DNA of 64,000 nucleotides from contig NC_092628.1 of NCBI RefSeq assembly GCF_039555335.1, forward strand, positions 38,214,965 to 38,278,964. Reading direction: 5' to 3'. The notes under the pieces were generated by a model. The model saw only the letters and a list, made by a program, of their open reading frames with translations, was not told where the DNA came from and did no database searches. Origin of the DNA: Amphiura filiformis. Its lineage: Eukaryota > Echinodermata > Ophiuroidea > Amphilepidida > Amphiuridae. The stretch's first letter is position 1. Every line of letters begins with the position of its first letter. The position numbers were made by a program, and so were the translations under genes. This document shows, one piece after another, positions 35,216 through 47,435 of this stretch.

Positions 35216-35770
35216 TACCTTTTCTTTTTGCTATGGGATTTCAATGTTTGAGTAAATTTTTTACTGACCTTGGGGTGCACCCATTTTGAAAGTTGTGGTG
35301 CAATTTCACGTGATGCAGCGCGATTTGAAGTGTAGTCTCAGAACAATCAAAATAATTTACAATTTTGTAGGACACTTACGTTCAACATGTGCCTAAATAT
35401 TTTGCACAGAGTTATGAGTTACCCAATATCAGACAAACCCTCTCGACCCAGGGTCTGAGCAGGGTTTATAATTAATTATTGCACAGTCCCTTAGTTGAAT
35501 AAATGTAGGCCTTCAAGGTATCCAAATGCTTAGTCTTACCAGACTTGCACCTGCATTGCTGAAAAGTCACCCAATTCTTTTCTTAACCATCTGTTCCTAT
35601 GGGACAGGAAATTGTCAAAGGTCTCAGGGAAAATCTTCAAAAGTCACCCATTTGGCAACCCTGATTAATTTGTTCTTCAACACAAAAGCAGCAAACACTT
35701 GAACTAATTCAATAAACAAACACTGACTGTTGACAATATGTTCTCCATAAAATTAAATTAATTTGACCCT

Positions 35771-36155
35771 CTTAAGGTTATACGAGGTATTGTTGGTCGA
35801 AGCAGCCAAAAGGTCTCGATTTTCATTATCTGAATCAATATATTATTGAAAAATAACACTTTGGTGTTTTGCAAAAGTTCATTCTACAAATCATATACTT
35901 TGAAAACCTGCTTAATTTATTGTTGTTAATGAGTTATGTACGTTTTACAAAAGTGTTGTTGTTTCAGCCCTGTTTACAACATAACTCAAGAACCACAGGA
36001 CCTACAAAAGTATATCTGTAATATTTGAATTCTTCTACACGCTCGCTATGAATTGAGCAATGCAATTTTTGCTAAAGCTCACTACCATTCGCAAGATGCT
36101 GTGAACTACCTTTTTTGTTGCTGCTTCGACCAACAATACATAGTATACCCTTAAG
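35771..36155. mobile_element. MITE (ttggtcgaagcagc ends)
   Basis: The left end cttaaggttatacgaggtat, followed by tgttggtcgaagcagc, is repeated inverted at the right (cttaagggtatactatgtat on the minus strand, then tgttggtcgaagcagc). 385 bp, noncoding. Confidence 0.7.
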
Positions 36156-37460
36156 GCGTGGGGTATGAGCGACTTTGAAGTACAGGTATCTGGAGAAGGG
36201 AAGCAACGACAGGTAGTGACCTAGCCGCCGAGTGTTAATATATATTTATTTAGGAAGGTTCGTGTTTGTTTTAAATTTTGGGGCGTTTTTCCAAAATTTG
36301 ATATTTTTGGTGATATTTCAAACAAGCGACATGCCAAAGAGAAATCTTTTTGCACATACTTTGTTATTGCTTATACAACTCTTTTCTGCATATACCTACG
36401 TTACTATTCGTTATGGTGATTTAGTAATATTATAAATTTTGTGACTGCATGTTGGAGTTTTCGATGCGATTTTAGGCTTACCGTGATTTAACGTTGATAT
36501 CTGGTCTTGCTCCTTTTATAATTTCACTTTGATCGTCGGCTTTTGTAAATAACAGAATGTAGATTGGCTCTGAATATAAAGTCTCGTAGTCCTCTTGGTG
36601 GGTTTTTCATGATATATTTAGTTTGTATTTGCATGTAACAACCCAAAACCGACCTCTGATTTCAGGGTTGAAGGCTGTTTTCGGAATTTCCGTGGACTCA
36701 AACAAGTGCACGAGTGGCGACTATGGTTTTATACTTCCCGCATTGATGATTGCGTCTACGCTTTTTGTTTTTTGTTTTTGGTTGATTTGTATGGCGCTTT
36801 CAACTACCGAGGTTATTTGCGCCAGTACTCACTCCTTTGTCAAGTTGCACCTGTATAACTCCATTCAGTCACAATACGTAATTATCTGCTTCACAGCATC
36901 TTAGTTATTTCTATCTTCTTTATGCCTCGCTCGGTGTATTTCTTCTGCTGTATATGCTCGTACACTAAAATCCAGATTGTTCCTCTGTCTGTGTGGTAAA
37001 AACCAAACGGTGTCTCTTCAGAGCCACACCAGGCTGAGTCAGCCGAGGAAGGGCTAAAACGTGGTCAAATTACTTTGCATGATCCTACGCTAGCTTGACT
37101 TCCTCGCATCCAAGCCTGTTCCCCAGAGCCCAAGTTAGCGTTATCCATCCGACACCACGTGGAGGTTTGGGTTGAGTTGCCCGCGAGCAATTACTTTGCC
37201 AGCTCTACGGACCTTGCCGGACTTGCGTCTACGCCTAACGATATACTTCTTTTATGGTGACTGTAGCTGGATATACACTGGTATACAAAGAATTGGTTAC
37301 ATGTCAATGACCATTAACTTCAGGGATAGACCCTTAGATTAATTATGCGCCTTTCTACCATGCAGTATCTTTACCCGCAGACTTGTGCCCGTGTCATGTG
37401 CCAATATTGCGTAACGTTAAAGGTTAATACATTTCTTTGACTTCGAAGAAACTGTGTGAT
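36156..37460. other. Unclassified region, possibly transposon-derived
   Basis: The base composition differs from the flanks (GC-richer at 37000-37240). The frames at 36232-36435 and 36623-36904 have no recognisable domain. The position just ahead of a tRNA-like SINE head suggests old mobile DNA, but I cannot name it. Confidence 0.3.
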
Positions 37461-37661
37461 TCTATGGCCTAGCGGTCTGAGACAGGTGGTTTCTAAGTTG
37501 CTGTTCTGGGCGTCGCTTGTTCGAAACCGTGCGTCTGTCACTTTTCTTATGCTGCTTTATTTTTCCAACGTTAGGGCCTAGAAAAACTAATTTATAATTT
37601 CTTTTTGTATTATTTATTTATTTATTTATTTATATATTTATTTATTTATTTGTTTATTTGT

Positions 37662-37740
<79 letters not shown>
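37461..37740 (+). mobile_element. tRNA-derived SINE with (ATTT)n tail
   Basis: The tRNA-like head 37461-37530 (tggcctagcggtctgag ... ttgttcgaaacc) has A- and B-box motifs but no full cloverleaf. A short body and a long attt-repeat tail follow. Confidence 0.55.
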
Positions 37741-37741
<1 letters not shown>

Positions 37742-37797
37742 TGACGTTTTGGGGCTCGAGAGAACGGACACATTTATTTATTTATTTATTTATTTTT
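37611..37797. repeat. (TTTA)n microsatellite
   Basis: A run of tttatttattta to 37740 is followed by a 30-bp break and a second short run at 37771-37797. The long Ile/Tyr/Leu/Phe frame across it is an artefact. Confidence 0.95.
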
Positions 37798-37799
37798 CG

Positions 37800-39562
37800 A
37801 TTGATTATTTGATGAGTGAGTGAGCAGATTTATCGATTGCTACTTTAGTTGTGGGATTTCTATTTGATTTTGAATGACATCGGGTCCTTTCATCTTTTCT
37901 GTTTCGGTTTCGGTTTCCGGTTTCGGTTTCGGATCTCATTGTTATTTTGAAGTGTTAGCATGGTACGTGTGAACAATCCTTTTATTCCAGTCTTTTGTTG
38001 ACTACAGAAAAGTTGAACGAAGATAACTTCTGTTTCGGTTTCGGGAGTTATGTTAATTTCTGACATGAAAAACGTGAGATGAGAGGGTTGCATTACGTTT
38101 GGGTTTTGGAAAGAACCTTCTGTTAAATCATGCATGACTCAATTACAAATCTCTAAATCCCTTTCTTCTTATCTATTGATATTTTGAATAGTGTTTATCT
38201 TTCCCTAATAGATTATGATACTAAATGAGCAATCAGCTTGGACAGTTCGCACTAGGCCCTACATCTCCTACAAATCCTCAAATCCCGAAGCTCAACTCCT
38301 TACATATGGGTCCTTACTTTCCTGACAATCCTTAGATATGGGTACCTATTTTCGGTAAAATCGTGACCCTTAAAAATGGTTATGGGTTTGGAAGCTCGGG
38401 CCGCACATCTCCGTCGAAAAATAATCCAAGTACCCCCCCCCCCAGTTAATCCTAAGCCTATTAAAGTGTTTTAAGGCCAAAATCGCACCCTTCTCACCCC
38501 AATTTTACCCTTCCTCAGGACTCATAATTATTGCCTGATAATCTCCAAAATCTCACCAATTCTTCAAACTCAGTAATTTATTATAGATGCCGAGACACAC
38601 ACCAAAACCCATCCATATACAACCCTCCTCCAAACCAAAATAAAAGGAAGTTTAATTCACAAAATGAATGCTAAAACCGGATGTTAAAAACGATAGTTAC
38701 TGTTACCGGGGGCGCCATGATCTTCCAGTTGTTTACAACAAGATTTTGTCACTTGACCAAAACCAATCAATATCTGGTAGTCAAGAGGCAAGTCAAGTGG
38801 AATAATCTCTTCAGTGGCTAAAGAAGACCTGTAGATGCAGGTCGCAAGCTACCACAGCTCTGCAAATAGTAAGTCTTGTGACTGTTGTTTTAAATCAACT
38901 ACTGTACGATAGTTACTGTGTTTAAAAATATGGATAAAATCAGTCAGTTACACTTGTTTTACGGATTTTGTACTTCTTCTGTATCTAGTTCTTTTATATA
39001 TTCTCACTGTCAAAAATTAGGAATTAAAACAAATCAACATTGTGACACCACAGATATTGGAACACACTTTCCCTCTGTCAAAAATTATGAATTCAAAACA
39101 TTCCGGAATTGAGAAAATATTGTCACTGTTAATATTTAGGAATTTTGAAATTTGAAACACTGTAATAAAAAAGAAATAAGTTAATTATTATTTATAACTT
39201 AACTTATTAAACAAATAATAAATAAATAAATGCCGCTTCAAAGTTGTTATTATTACTTTATTTTTTTTTGAAATTATAACTTGGAAAAAAAAAAAGATAT
39301 CAAAGAAGCTGATATAATATACAAGATCATTTACAGAGGGTGCATTACTGCATACCTACCAGAGGAATAAAAAAAGCCTACTCCTCTTTTCAGGCATTAT
39401 TTTTTATTTTTCATTATTATTATACTCGGCCTAATATGTATTTATATAAAACAAAGAAATTAAAAAATGAATAAGAATTGCAAACATGTTGGAATTTTGA
39501 AAATAAAAACTGTACAATTCTTGAAATAACTTCTACAACAAAGTAGGAACGTACTAGACATT
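37800..39562. other. Intergenic, no gene recognised
   Basis: It contains a small cluster of ttcggtttcggttt words at 37895-37935 and 38030-38045. No coding pattern was seen. Confidence 0.35.
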
Positions 39563-39879
39563 TCTGTCAGCTTCTGCGAGATTTTGCCCCTAAATTGTGC
39601 TTCAGGAGCAGCTGCTCCAAGAATAATCTGGAATAATATTCTAAGTCTAACATGCTCCAGGATCATGTTTTGAATGCACAATGCTCAAAGAGCATGTCCA
39701 ACATGCTCCAGGAGCATGTTTTGAATGCACAATGCTCCAGGAGCATATAACAAATATGCTCCTGGAGCATAGTGTGCATTCAAAACATGCTCCTGGAGCA
39801 TGTTGGACTTAGAATGCTCCTGGAGCAGCTGCTCATGGAGCATAACTTCGGGCTAAAATCTCACAGAAGCCTTCTGTCA
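39563..39879. repeat. Palindromic element with tgctccaggagcat words
   Basis: The two halves are inverted copies. The same peptide-like frame start (MCIQNM.LEHV) appears on both strands at 39681 and 39772 because of this symmetry. The ends read ctgtcag..cttctgcgagatttt and its inverted relative. The centre near 39735 is packed with self-complementary tgctcctggagca words. Probably a fold-back transposon. Confidence 0.65.
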
Positions 39880-42441
39880 CAACCACCAGCTGGCTGTGGC
39901 TGGGAAGTAAGATATTATTATTATGCATGTGTGAGGGATTTTAATACACTTTACGCTATGGGTGATATCGATAAACAGATTTAAAGGGACATTCTACATG
40001 GTCACTAAAGCATCAGAAGCATTGAGGTCTTTGTAAATATCCCTTTTGGATGTTTTGGGCAATTCATGGTCAGTTGTCTGAGGGAGTACTTTCCGGTGGG
40101 CATCGTTCGTTATGATAATTTTCCAATTTTACAATATTTGGTGGGGGAAGGAAATTTTCTTGGGGTTGGTTTTAGGGTACTGAAATTTTCTTTGTGGTGT
40201 TGAGTTAGCAACCAAATCACAAAGACTTGAAAGCTTTGTGAAACTAATTACGTTAATGTTTTCAACATACGTTCAAAATAATTTCAAACAAAGAGGATGA
40301 AATCGTTTCTTATTTTATTATTTTTCATTCATGCTTTTATTCAAGTTCATTCATTTGTCAATATTAAAATATTATTACATTAACAACATACCGTATAAAA
40401 AGCAATTTCTTGAATGAGCTGGCCTAAATTTCAGTTTAAAAATTATCATACATTCCCACACCCACCCCTCCTCCATACCCCTTCTCACAGGGCACGGTGT
40501 AGGTGGTAGTCAAAGTTCACTTTCATACCACTGTTTAAATTTGTTCAGGGCGGCATGTGGTTTAGAAGCCCCACCCCACCCTTCTGCTACCCCTAGTTGC
40601 TTACTGCCAGGACAAGTGTGTATATTGAACGGAACTAACCCGATTATGCAACAGAATACCACTTGAATAAGGAAATAACACGAACCCGAAGTGATCAAAA
40701 TAGTGCTACTTTTTGACAAACGGTCGCAATTCCGGAATTGCGTCAGTTCCTAAAATTTGACGCACCAACACTCTTTTTTCTAACCAATATTCTGATTACC
40801 TGTTATATATAAAATGTATGTCGTGTCTTTATATCTCAATAACTTAACAATTATATTCTCATCACAGAATAGAGCTTCTTCCTAATTTCAGAATAATAAA
40901 ACTTTCCAACCGCATGTTAAAACACGTCTGATATTTTATAGCAATCCACTACACATACATTATAAATAAACAAACACACACATATATCTATGGCATAGTT
41001 CGCCCTCTCTTTTCTTAGCAATTACAAAATGTGGTGTCTCCCTCTTAGTGTGTCTCGTCTCAAGTTGAGAGCAGTTACCAAGCATTTCCAAAACCGTATT
41101 AACCGGGTTTTTTAGAATGACGTCATAAATCCATGCAGAACAATGCCAGTTTAGTCAACCATGCAGTCGCTGACACGGCTGTATTTGCCGACCAGAGCTA
41201 CTCTTCTAGTCACAAAACAAACAAACTCTTACAAAATATTTGAGAGGAGCCCTTAAGCAAGCAAAATGTTGGAAATTTATTGCCGAAATAAAATTGCTAT
41301 TTCAATGGTAAAAATCTTAACTTGAAGATTTAAGTTTTCTTAACTTGAAGATTTAAGTTTCAAGCTCTGCATGTTAAGAAAAAAGTACCGACAGAATTTC
41401 AAAATCGGTCGAATGGGAAGCATAAACATTAGCCCTTTTCCAAAAGTATTCATTCAAATTTGTGTTCTAGTGAATACATTTTACTCAGACTCTTTGAAGC
41501 TTTACCATTCAAGTGTATGGACCATTGCGATATTCCAGAAATGAAAGGAACTCTCCCTGAGAAGACATGTGATTCAAATTTCACCTATTTTTGCTCTGGG
41601 AATTCCCCCCCCAACAAAAAAGATGGTCATTTTGGAACAGTTTGTCTGTCTTCTTTATTGATTTTTAGATCATTATTATTTTTTGATCATTATTTGGGAA
41701 TTCCCAAAATTGATGGTAAAAATTTACACGTCTTCTTTATTTTTTCTGGCAGCGGGACTTCTAAAAAAGGGCAGCATTATGACACCTTAAAGAAAACATA
41801 GGAATTCCCAAGAACAAATATCCCTTTTTAATGCATGGGAATTCCTGAAAATTTTGGCGAACATTTCCCTGTGTTCTTTTAGGACACTGTGAATTCCTAA
41901 GCATTTTTTTTTTCAAAACGGGAATTCCTAAATTTTGGCCTTTGAATTCCCACAAATTTATGATAAAAATTTACATGTCTTCTTTATGGGGGAGGTATTA
42001 ATTTCTGGTATAGCCTGTGTGACCAATGCCTGAGAACGAAAAGGAAATTTAGAAAAATATACCAAAACAATTATTTTGGCATTAATGTTTCCCTAAATCA
42101 ATTACCCTTGCTTCTATTTATTTATTTATTTCAGATGTGTTATCAGCACGCTCAGCACGAGTAGAAATACCTTCATTATGCAGCACAAAGTAAAATGAGG
42201 TAAATCTTCAATATACATACAATTATGTAACCCTCAAACACACGGAACGTCGTGAACACAATCACAGTTGAATTAAACATATTCTAAAGCGGTTCGAAAA
42301 TTTAAAAAAAAATACTCACTACTCATCCTAGTAATAACACTATAACCCTAAACTGGTGCGTCCTAACCCTTTAATTGAAAAAAAAAAAAAGGATCATTAT
42401 TCATTTATTTCGGTTATCATTTACTGTCTATCACTCAGCAA
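39880..42441. other. Intergenic; includes a cluster of ggaattcc motifs
   Basis: No gene was recognised. At 41595-41955 at least seven gggaattcc- or ggaattccc-like words occur in about 360 bp. At 41330-41365 a 22-bp unit (cttaacttgaagatttaagt) is repeated in tandem. (ttta) runs occur near 42115. Confidence 0.4.
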
Positions 42442-42818
42442 CCAAGCAAACACAAAACGTTTTTAACAAGTTATATTTTGGATTTGTTGTCTTGGAAATA
42501 CGTTTTAACAACCTTAAATGTCGGGTTATATAAAGGTCATGAAAACGTATTAAAACGTTTTGTTTGAAAACACACTGCAAACATATTTTTCAAATGTTTT
42601 AAAAATATGATATTGTAATATATTGTTTGCAAACAATTTTTTGTCAAATATTTTGTCAACACTTTTATAACATTATATTTTAGAATATTTGCCTTATTAA
42701 TTAACAAACGTTGTTGAATGTTATGAAAACGTTTTATACCATTTATATAACCAGACAATTAGACATTATTTGGCAACCTTTTCTAACCTTTTGCGAATAA
42801 TGCTTTGTGTTTGCTGGG
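42442..42818. mobile_element. MITE family 2 (caaacacaaaacgttttt), copy 2
   Basis: The left end (ccaagcaaacacaaaacgtt) and the right end (minus strand, acccagcaaacacaaagca) are inverted relatives. The interior shares aatgtcgggttatataaagg with 18605-18988. Confidence 0.75.
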
Positions 42819-43064
42819 TAAATGATCAGTTTACCCAAGGAGGCTAGACCCAAAGAGTAACGACTCAATTAAAATTACCGCATGTATTTAAACGCTATGG
42901 TATCCGCCATATTCGTGGCTGTGATGGCAAATGGTGTAGGCCTATATCTGGGCAGAAGTCCGGAATCAAACGAAATTTGCGTCTCTAAGCTTGAGCGTTA
43001 GAAATATGGCGGATCGGAGTCAGTACTCTTTGGTTCTACCTCGTTGGCTTAACCACACATTTCA

Positions 43065-44540
43065 TCATTGATATGATACTTGTGACGTAATACCAGAGCA
43101 ATTGCGACTATCAAAATAGTTCCACTTAGACCAAAATGTATACAACGATTCAGGTGGATCAAAACTATATACAGTAAATACATTAGAGAATAAACAGAAG
43201 GATTCGTATTCCAAAGTTGCATTTGGGTGATCTAAGAACATATAACGTTGCGTGAAGCGTTGATTGGAAATTGGGTTTATTCCAATGGTCTTCATGAGCA
43301 TTCCAACGTACACATCTTCAATAGGGATATAAGGTATGTGTATTGATACAGATAATAACGGTCTAATGAGAAATCTCGAGAGCAAATAGCTGGGACCATT
43401 TAGATACGGAGGATACGTCGGAAACGGGTACAGCGTTTCTGGGACGTACCATTTTTTAGTCAAATCGTCCGAAGTATCTCTAACCGGTATCTTGTCCTGA
43501 AATAACTTGCCTTCAAAGAAGAAGTTTTCATTCCGCGAAGTCTTTAAATATTCTACAATATTGCGTAAGTTCGGCACAGTATCACTGTCTATTTTTAGCA
43601 CATATTTACTCTCCTGGCAAAACGAATCGACCCACGTGAATCCCGTTATTGTCTTTAAAGTTAGATTTTGATATCTGTCGACAAAATCCTTCCAGCAAAT
43701 ATCACGGAACAGTTCGTTTTCTTTAGCCACTATTTTGTCATTTGAATCATCAATACTGTTTCCTAGTAGAAATATTGTTTCAACTCGTTTTCCTGCTACA
43801 TACGTAACATTGGCCCATGTTTTACGAATAGAGATTCGTCGTCTTATTTCATTTGGTGCTGATAATATCAAAAGTAGAAGAAATACGTCGTCTTTGAGAT
43901 TTCTTCTTTTACACAAATCGGCATTCGACTTAATATACTTAAATGAATTGTCGTTTGTCACAGATTCATTGATGAAAATGTTGTTGTGAACAAACCTTTC
44001 GTTATATGCTACTTTCCTTTGCGTTTCAGCAAGTCTCTCAAAATCAGGACTTCGTTTTGGTATAACTTTGCCCGATAACAGTTTCGTTTCGTTTGCATCA
44101 GGTACAGCAGGTACCGCAGGTACAGGTGGTGGTTTCTTTTCCATATTGTCATTCTGTATCATTCTTGGAGCAATAACTTTATCTCCACGAACATCATATC
44201 CTACGTCCCGTTGCGTACCTTTATCAGCGTCCACAAAGTTTGAATCACGAACACCTTTTAACTCAAGCATTTTCGGTTCATCACCAGGATCAGAAAGTGC
44301 TTCATTACGTCTATATTCCCGTTTATTCTTGAAATTGAACTCATTCTTCTCAACATACTCAATGACGTTAGATGATATTAATGTTCTCTCCTCCTCCTTG
44401 GTGAGTAACGCCGGATTATCACAACTGTAGCCACACATTAATTTAGTTAAAGACTCGGCGTATAGAACAAAAAGTACAGTCCAAATCAATCCACAATATG
44501 CAGATATCCCAAAGAAGATAAGACGAACTTTAGCAGCCAT
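43065..44540 (-). CDS. GT31 glycosyltransferase D (divergent array member)
   Basis: An intact single-exon frame of 491 residues. Residues 1-5 are cytoplasmic and about 6-28 form the membrane anchor (RLIFFGISAYCGLIWTVLFVLY). About 29-205 is a long charged stem with a PPPVPAVPAVP stretch (137-147). The catalytic domain follows in standard GT31 order: DDVFLLLLILSAPNE (217-231), SIRKTWANVTYV (237-248), RVETIFLLGN (252-261), DRYQNLTLKT (288-297), KIDSDTVPN (316-324), FPTYPPYLNGPSYLLS (373-388) and IEDVYVG (407-413). It is clearly homologous to A-C but more diverged, with a different stem, so it predates the B/C duplication. Expected role: a Golgi beta-1,3-linked Gal/GlcNAc transfer step, substrate unknown. 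Sequons NVT, NLT, NAT and NCS are present. Confidence 0.92.
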   Translation of the reverse strand: MAAKVRLIFFGISAYCGLIWTVLFVLYAESLTKLMCGYSCDNPALLTKEEERTLISSNVIEYVEKNEFNFKNKREYRRNEALSDPGDEPKMLELKGVRDSNFVDADKGTQRDVGYDVRGDKVIAPRMIQNDNMEKKPPPVPAVPAVPDANETKLLSGKVIPKRSPDFERLAETQRKVAYNERFVHNNIFINESVTNDNSFKYIKSNADLCKRRNLKDDVFLLLLILSAPNEIRRRISIRKTWANVTYVAGKRVETIFLLGNSIDDSNDKIVAKENELFRDICWKDFVDRYQNLTLKTITGFTWVDSFCQESKYVLKIDSDTVPNLRNIVEYLKTSRNENFFFEGKLFQDKIPVRDTSDDLTKKWYVPETLYPFPTYPPYLNGPSYLLSRFLIRPLLSVSIHIPYIPIEDVYVGMLMKTIGINPISNQRFTQRYMFLDHPNATLEYESFCLFSNVFTVYSFDPPESLYTFWSKWNYFDSRNCSGITSQVSYQ

Positions 44541-45118
44541 TTTGTTTTCTGTTCAACTTTGCTTAGCTTCGTCTGTTATGTGAACTAGCTTTGTGGAATA
44601 TGGTACACAATGCTTAATACTGTGGCAAAATTTGAAGAACTACTCGATGTGGCGCTGGTTAAAATATTGTTTCTTCAATGTGGTAAAACAAACATCATGA
44701 AGTACATCTTCGTGAAATCAACATAAATGATTTTTCATGGTAAAATATTATAGCAACAATACTATTAATTGTATTATACTACTCGCCTCGTATGTACCTC
44801 ACAACATACCCATGAGCAACAGCAAACAATTCACTTTCTCTTAGCATGCAATCAGCGGGTCTGTTTGCTTTTTGCTATACTCCGCATTTCGTGTTTCTTT
44901 GTTTGCTGTAACTTAGATTCTGTTTGCTTTAATTTACTGGGTTGTACTTTGTTTAACTTTTCACATTCATAAGCATTATTTTATCGACCAAGTCTTTACG
45001 TAGGTTTTAGGAAGTATAGGACCCTTATCTTGTGAGTGCAAATTTTGCTCTTTGTTGGCAGGGCCGAGAGAGATGAAGGTTAAGAGTTAGCTGAAGGCTC
45101 AGATCTTGGAGTGCTCCC

Positions 45119-45563
45119 CAGCCAATACATGTTTTTAAAACGTTTTAAACATGTTATATTTTGGGTTTGGGTTTAGATAAAAACGTTTTACTCACATTAA
45201 ATGTCGAGTTATACAAAGGTAATGGAAACGTTTTAAAACATTTTGCATGAAAACAAACTACAACAATATTTTAAAAATATTTTTTAAATGTTATTGTAAA
45301 CTATTTTTGCAAACATTTTATGCTAAATAACATTATATCATTAACAAAATAAGTTTTAAAATATTTTTTTTTAATTTAACAAAATAACTTTATGTTAGAA
45401 TATTTCCAGTAGGTTATCAACAGATGTTTTTGAATGTTATGAACACGTTTTATACCATTTATATGTCCTTTTGAAACCCCACATTAAACGTTTTCTGGCA
45501 ACCTTTTCTAACCTTTTGCGAATGGTGTCGAAAACGTTTTGTGTTTGATATGTTTGACGGGGC
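45119..45563. mobile_element. MITE family 2, copy in unit 1
   Basis: Rich in aaaacgttttaaa, with the inner words tattttgggtttgggtttag and aatgtcgagttatacaaagg. The ends are worn caaacac-type repeats. Confidence 0.65.
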
Positions 45564-45854
45564 ATTAGCATGATTTGAACTTGATAGTTATACATGATTT
45601 GAACATAGTTATGTTCCATATTTCGGGCAATGGTCGAGTCCATGCAATGTCCATTAAACTTATTTAAACCATAATGGATTAAACCGTTTAAACTGTTACG
45701 GAATAAAACTATTAACTCGTGCTACTGTTTAAGGGTAAAACTATTGTGGTTTAAAGCTTATCCGTTTTGAGTTGAAGGGTTAAACAACTATTGCTTAACC
45801 CTTTAAACAGTGGCCAAGGTTTAAGCTTTTAAACTTATATTAGAAGGAAGCCAT

Positions 45855-46330
45855 GTAAGCAACGCACAATTAAGACAATTTAAGATTGTTTAAAGATTCT
45901 ATATTCAGCGAATTAATAGAGTATACTTGTCAAAAAGCTCGTCCCACAGGTAAAAGCATTAAGTTAACTTAGGAAGGGCTTTGAGACAAACGGGTTTTTT
46001 TTAATACGGTTTATTACTAGTACGGTTTATTTTTCGCGTGTGGTAAAAACACGGCCAACTCATCATGCTCATGCAGAAAAATCGCACAAATAAGCAACGC
46101 ACAATAAATATTAAGAAAATTTAAGATTGTTTAAAGATTCTTTATTCAGCGAATTAATAGAGTATACTTGTCAAAAAGCTCGTCCCACAGGTAAAAGCAT
46201 TAAGTTAACTTACGGAAGGGCTTTGAGACAAACGGTTTTAAAAAAAATATATTAATATGGCCTAATACGGTTTATTTTTCGCGTGTGGTAAAAACACGGC
46301 CAACTCATCATGCTCATGCAGAAAAATCGC
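45855..46330. repeat. Internal 235-bp direct duplication in unit 1
   Basis: The block beginning taagcaacgcacaat and containing tattcagcgaattaatagag and aagctcgtcccacaggtaaa occurs at 45855-46089 and again at 46090-46330. The same doubled arrangement is in unit 2 (about 49190-49665), so it predates the 3.33-kb duplication. Confidence 0.8.
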
Positions 46331-46666
46331 ACACATGGGCCGTGCAAAGTATTTCTGTTACGTGTAATTGTTAGAAGTCACACATGAGTGAAATGGATAA
46401 CCTCTATTTCGGGTGTTTGTTTTTTTTGCTGACAAAAGAGAAAATGTGGACTTTCTCTTTTAAATTGTGTCAATATTTATATTTTAACCAAACACCTGAA
46501 ATTGACCCTTCATGTCCATTTTGGTAACAGATTAACATTTTTAAGGCAGTTTTAAAATCTGGACACATCCTTTTATCATTTTCCTTGGGGAAAAGGGGAA
46601 GTTTTGATTTAACAAAGGTTCTTTTATAGGTTATGGTACACTAATTGCATCAATGAGCTATCACAT

Positions 46667-46740
46667 GGCCGGTTAGCTCAGTTGGTTAGAGCGTCGTGCT
46701 AATAACGCGAATGTCGTGGGTTCGATCCCCATACTGGCCA
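46667..46740 (+). tRNA. tRNA-Ile (anticodon AAT), copy 1
   Basis: 74 bases with a full cloverleaf: acceptor GGCCGGT/ACTGGCC (one G-T pair), D stem GCTC/GAGC, anticodon stem TCGTG/CGCGA around CTAATAA (anticodon AAT), and T stem GTGGG/CCCAT with TTCGATC. The A box tagctcagttgg and B box ggttcgatccc, the internal pol III promoter, are intact. No CCA is encoded. A TTTT terminator follows 15 bp downstream. Confidence 0.95.
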
Positions 46741-46755
46741 GATGGTAAATTAAAA

Positions 46756-46759
46756 TTTT
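46756..46759 (+). terminator. Pol III T-run after tRNA-Ile copy 1
   Basis: tttt, 15 bp after the tRNA end; the equivalent in unit 2 is at 50082-50085. Confidence 0.6.
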
Positions 46760-46997
46760 GTGTATTTTTATTTTCATTTTATCTTGTCTTTTTCTGTTTG
46801 TTTATATGTGACGTGTCATGTCAAAAGGAGACACTTTTGGGCGGGTTATCAATTTGGAGGTTCTTACATATCTTAAATATAGAGACATTTTGCTCCACAA
46901 CGCTGTTTTCCCCAATGAAATTGGACATTCCTAAGCGATGATATGAGTTTGCAAGTTACAGTGTTATAAAATTGAAAATTGAGATATTGGCCTTTAA

Positions 46998-47234
46998 CTC
47001 TCTTCACGCGGGTGTCGACTGCAGACGACAAGTTAAAAAAAATTCAAAAATTCAAAAATGTCAGAAATGTAAATTTTCATGATCATATTTGGAATCAGCA
47101 TGAAAAATGCATTAAAATGAGTACAAACAAGCCTAGTATTGATTCAATAGTTCTTAAGATAGTTCTTGATATTTTGAAAAATATTTCAAAACTTGAACTT
47201 TTTCCATTGAAGCGCATGGCTAGCATGCAGAGCA
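46998..47234. mobile_element. 237-bp insert flanked by TTAA, piggyBac-like MITE candidate
   Basis: The uninterrupted family reads cctttaaaaatattattgac. Here the ttaa is split into two copies (46994-46997 and 47235-47238) around 237 bp starting ctctcttcacgcggg. TTAA duplication is the piggyBac signature; the ends (ctcttcacg and, inverted, ctctgcatg) are only weakly alike. Confidence 0.5.
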
Positions 47235-47435
47235 TTAAAAATATTATTGACAATGTTGAGAGTAGGAATTACCTTGAAAAATGTCTCAAAAATACACGAT
47301 GCCAGTTATATTCCGGTCTGAAACTCTCAGACAATATTTTAAACTTTCATAACATCACAAATTCGCAACAAACCCAAATTGTGAAAAAATCACCCGGACA
47401 TATTTTTGGCTATTTCTCCATTTACGATTCTGCCC

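Noticed and set aside
36232-36904. Two hydrophobic frames that could suggest small membrane proteins
   Set aside because: No family motif, no splice support, and next to SINE and microsatellite DNA.
37605-37823. 72-codon frame of repeated YLFI residues
   Set aside because: Direct translation of a (TTTA)n microsatellite.
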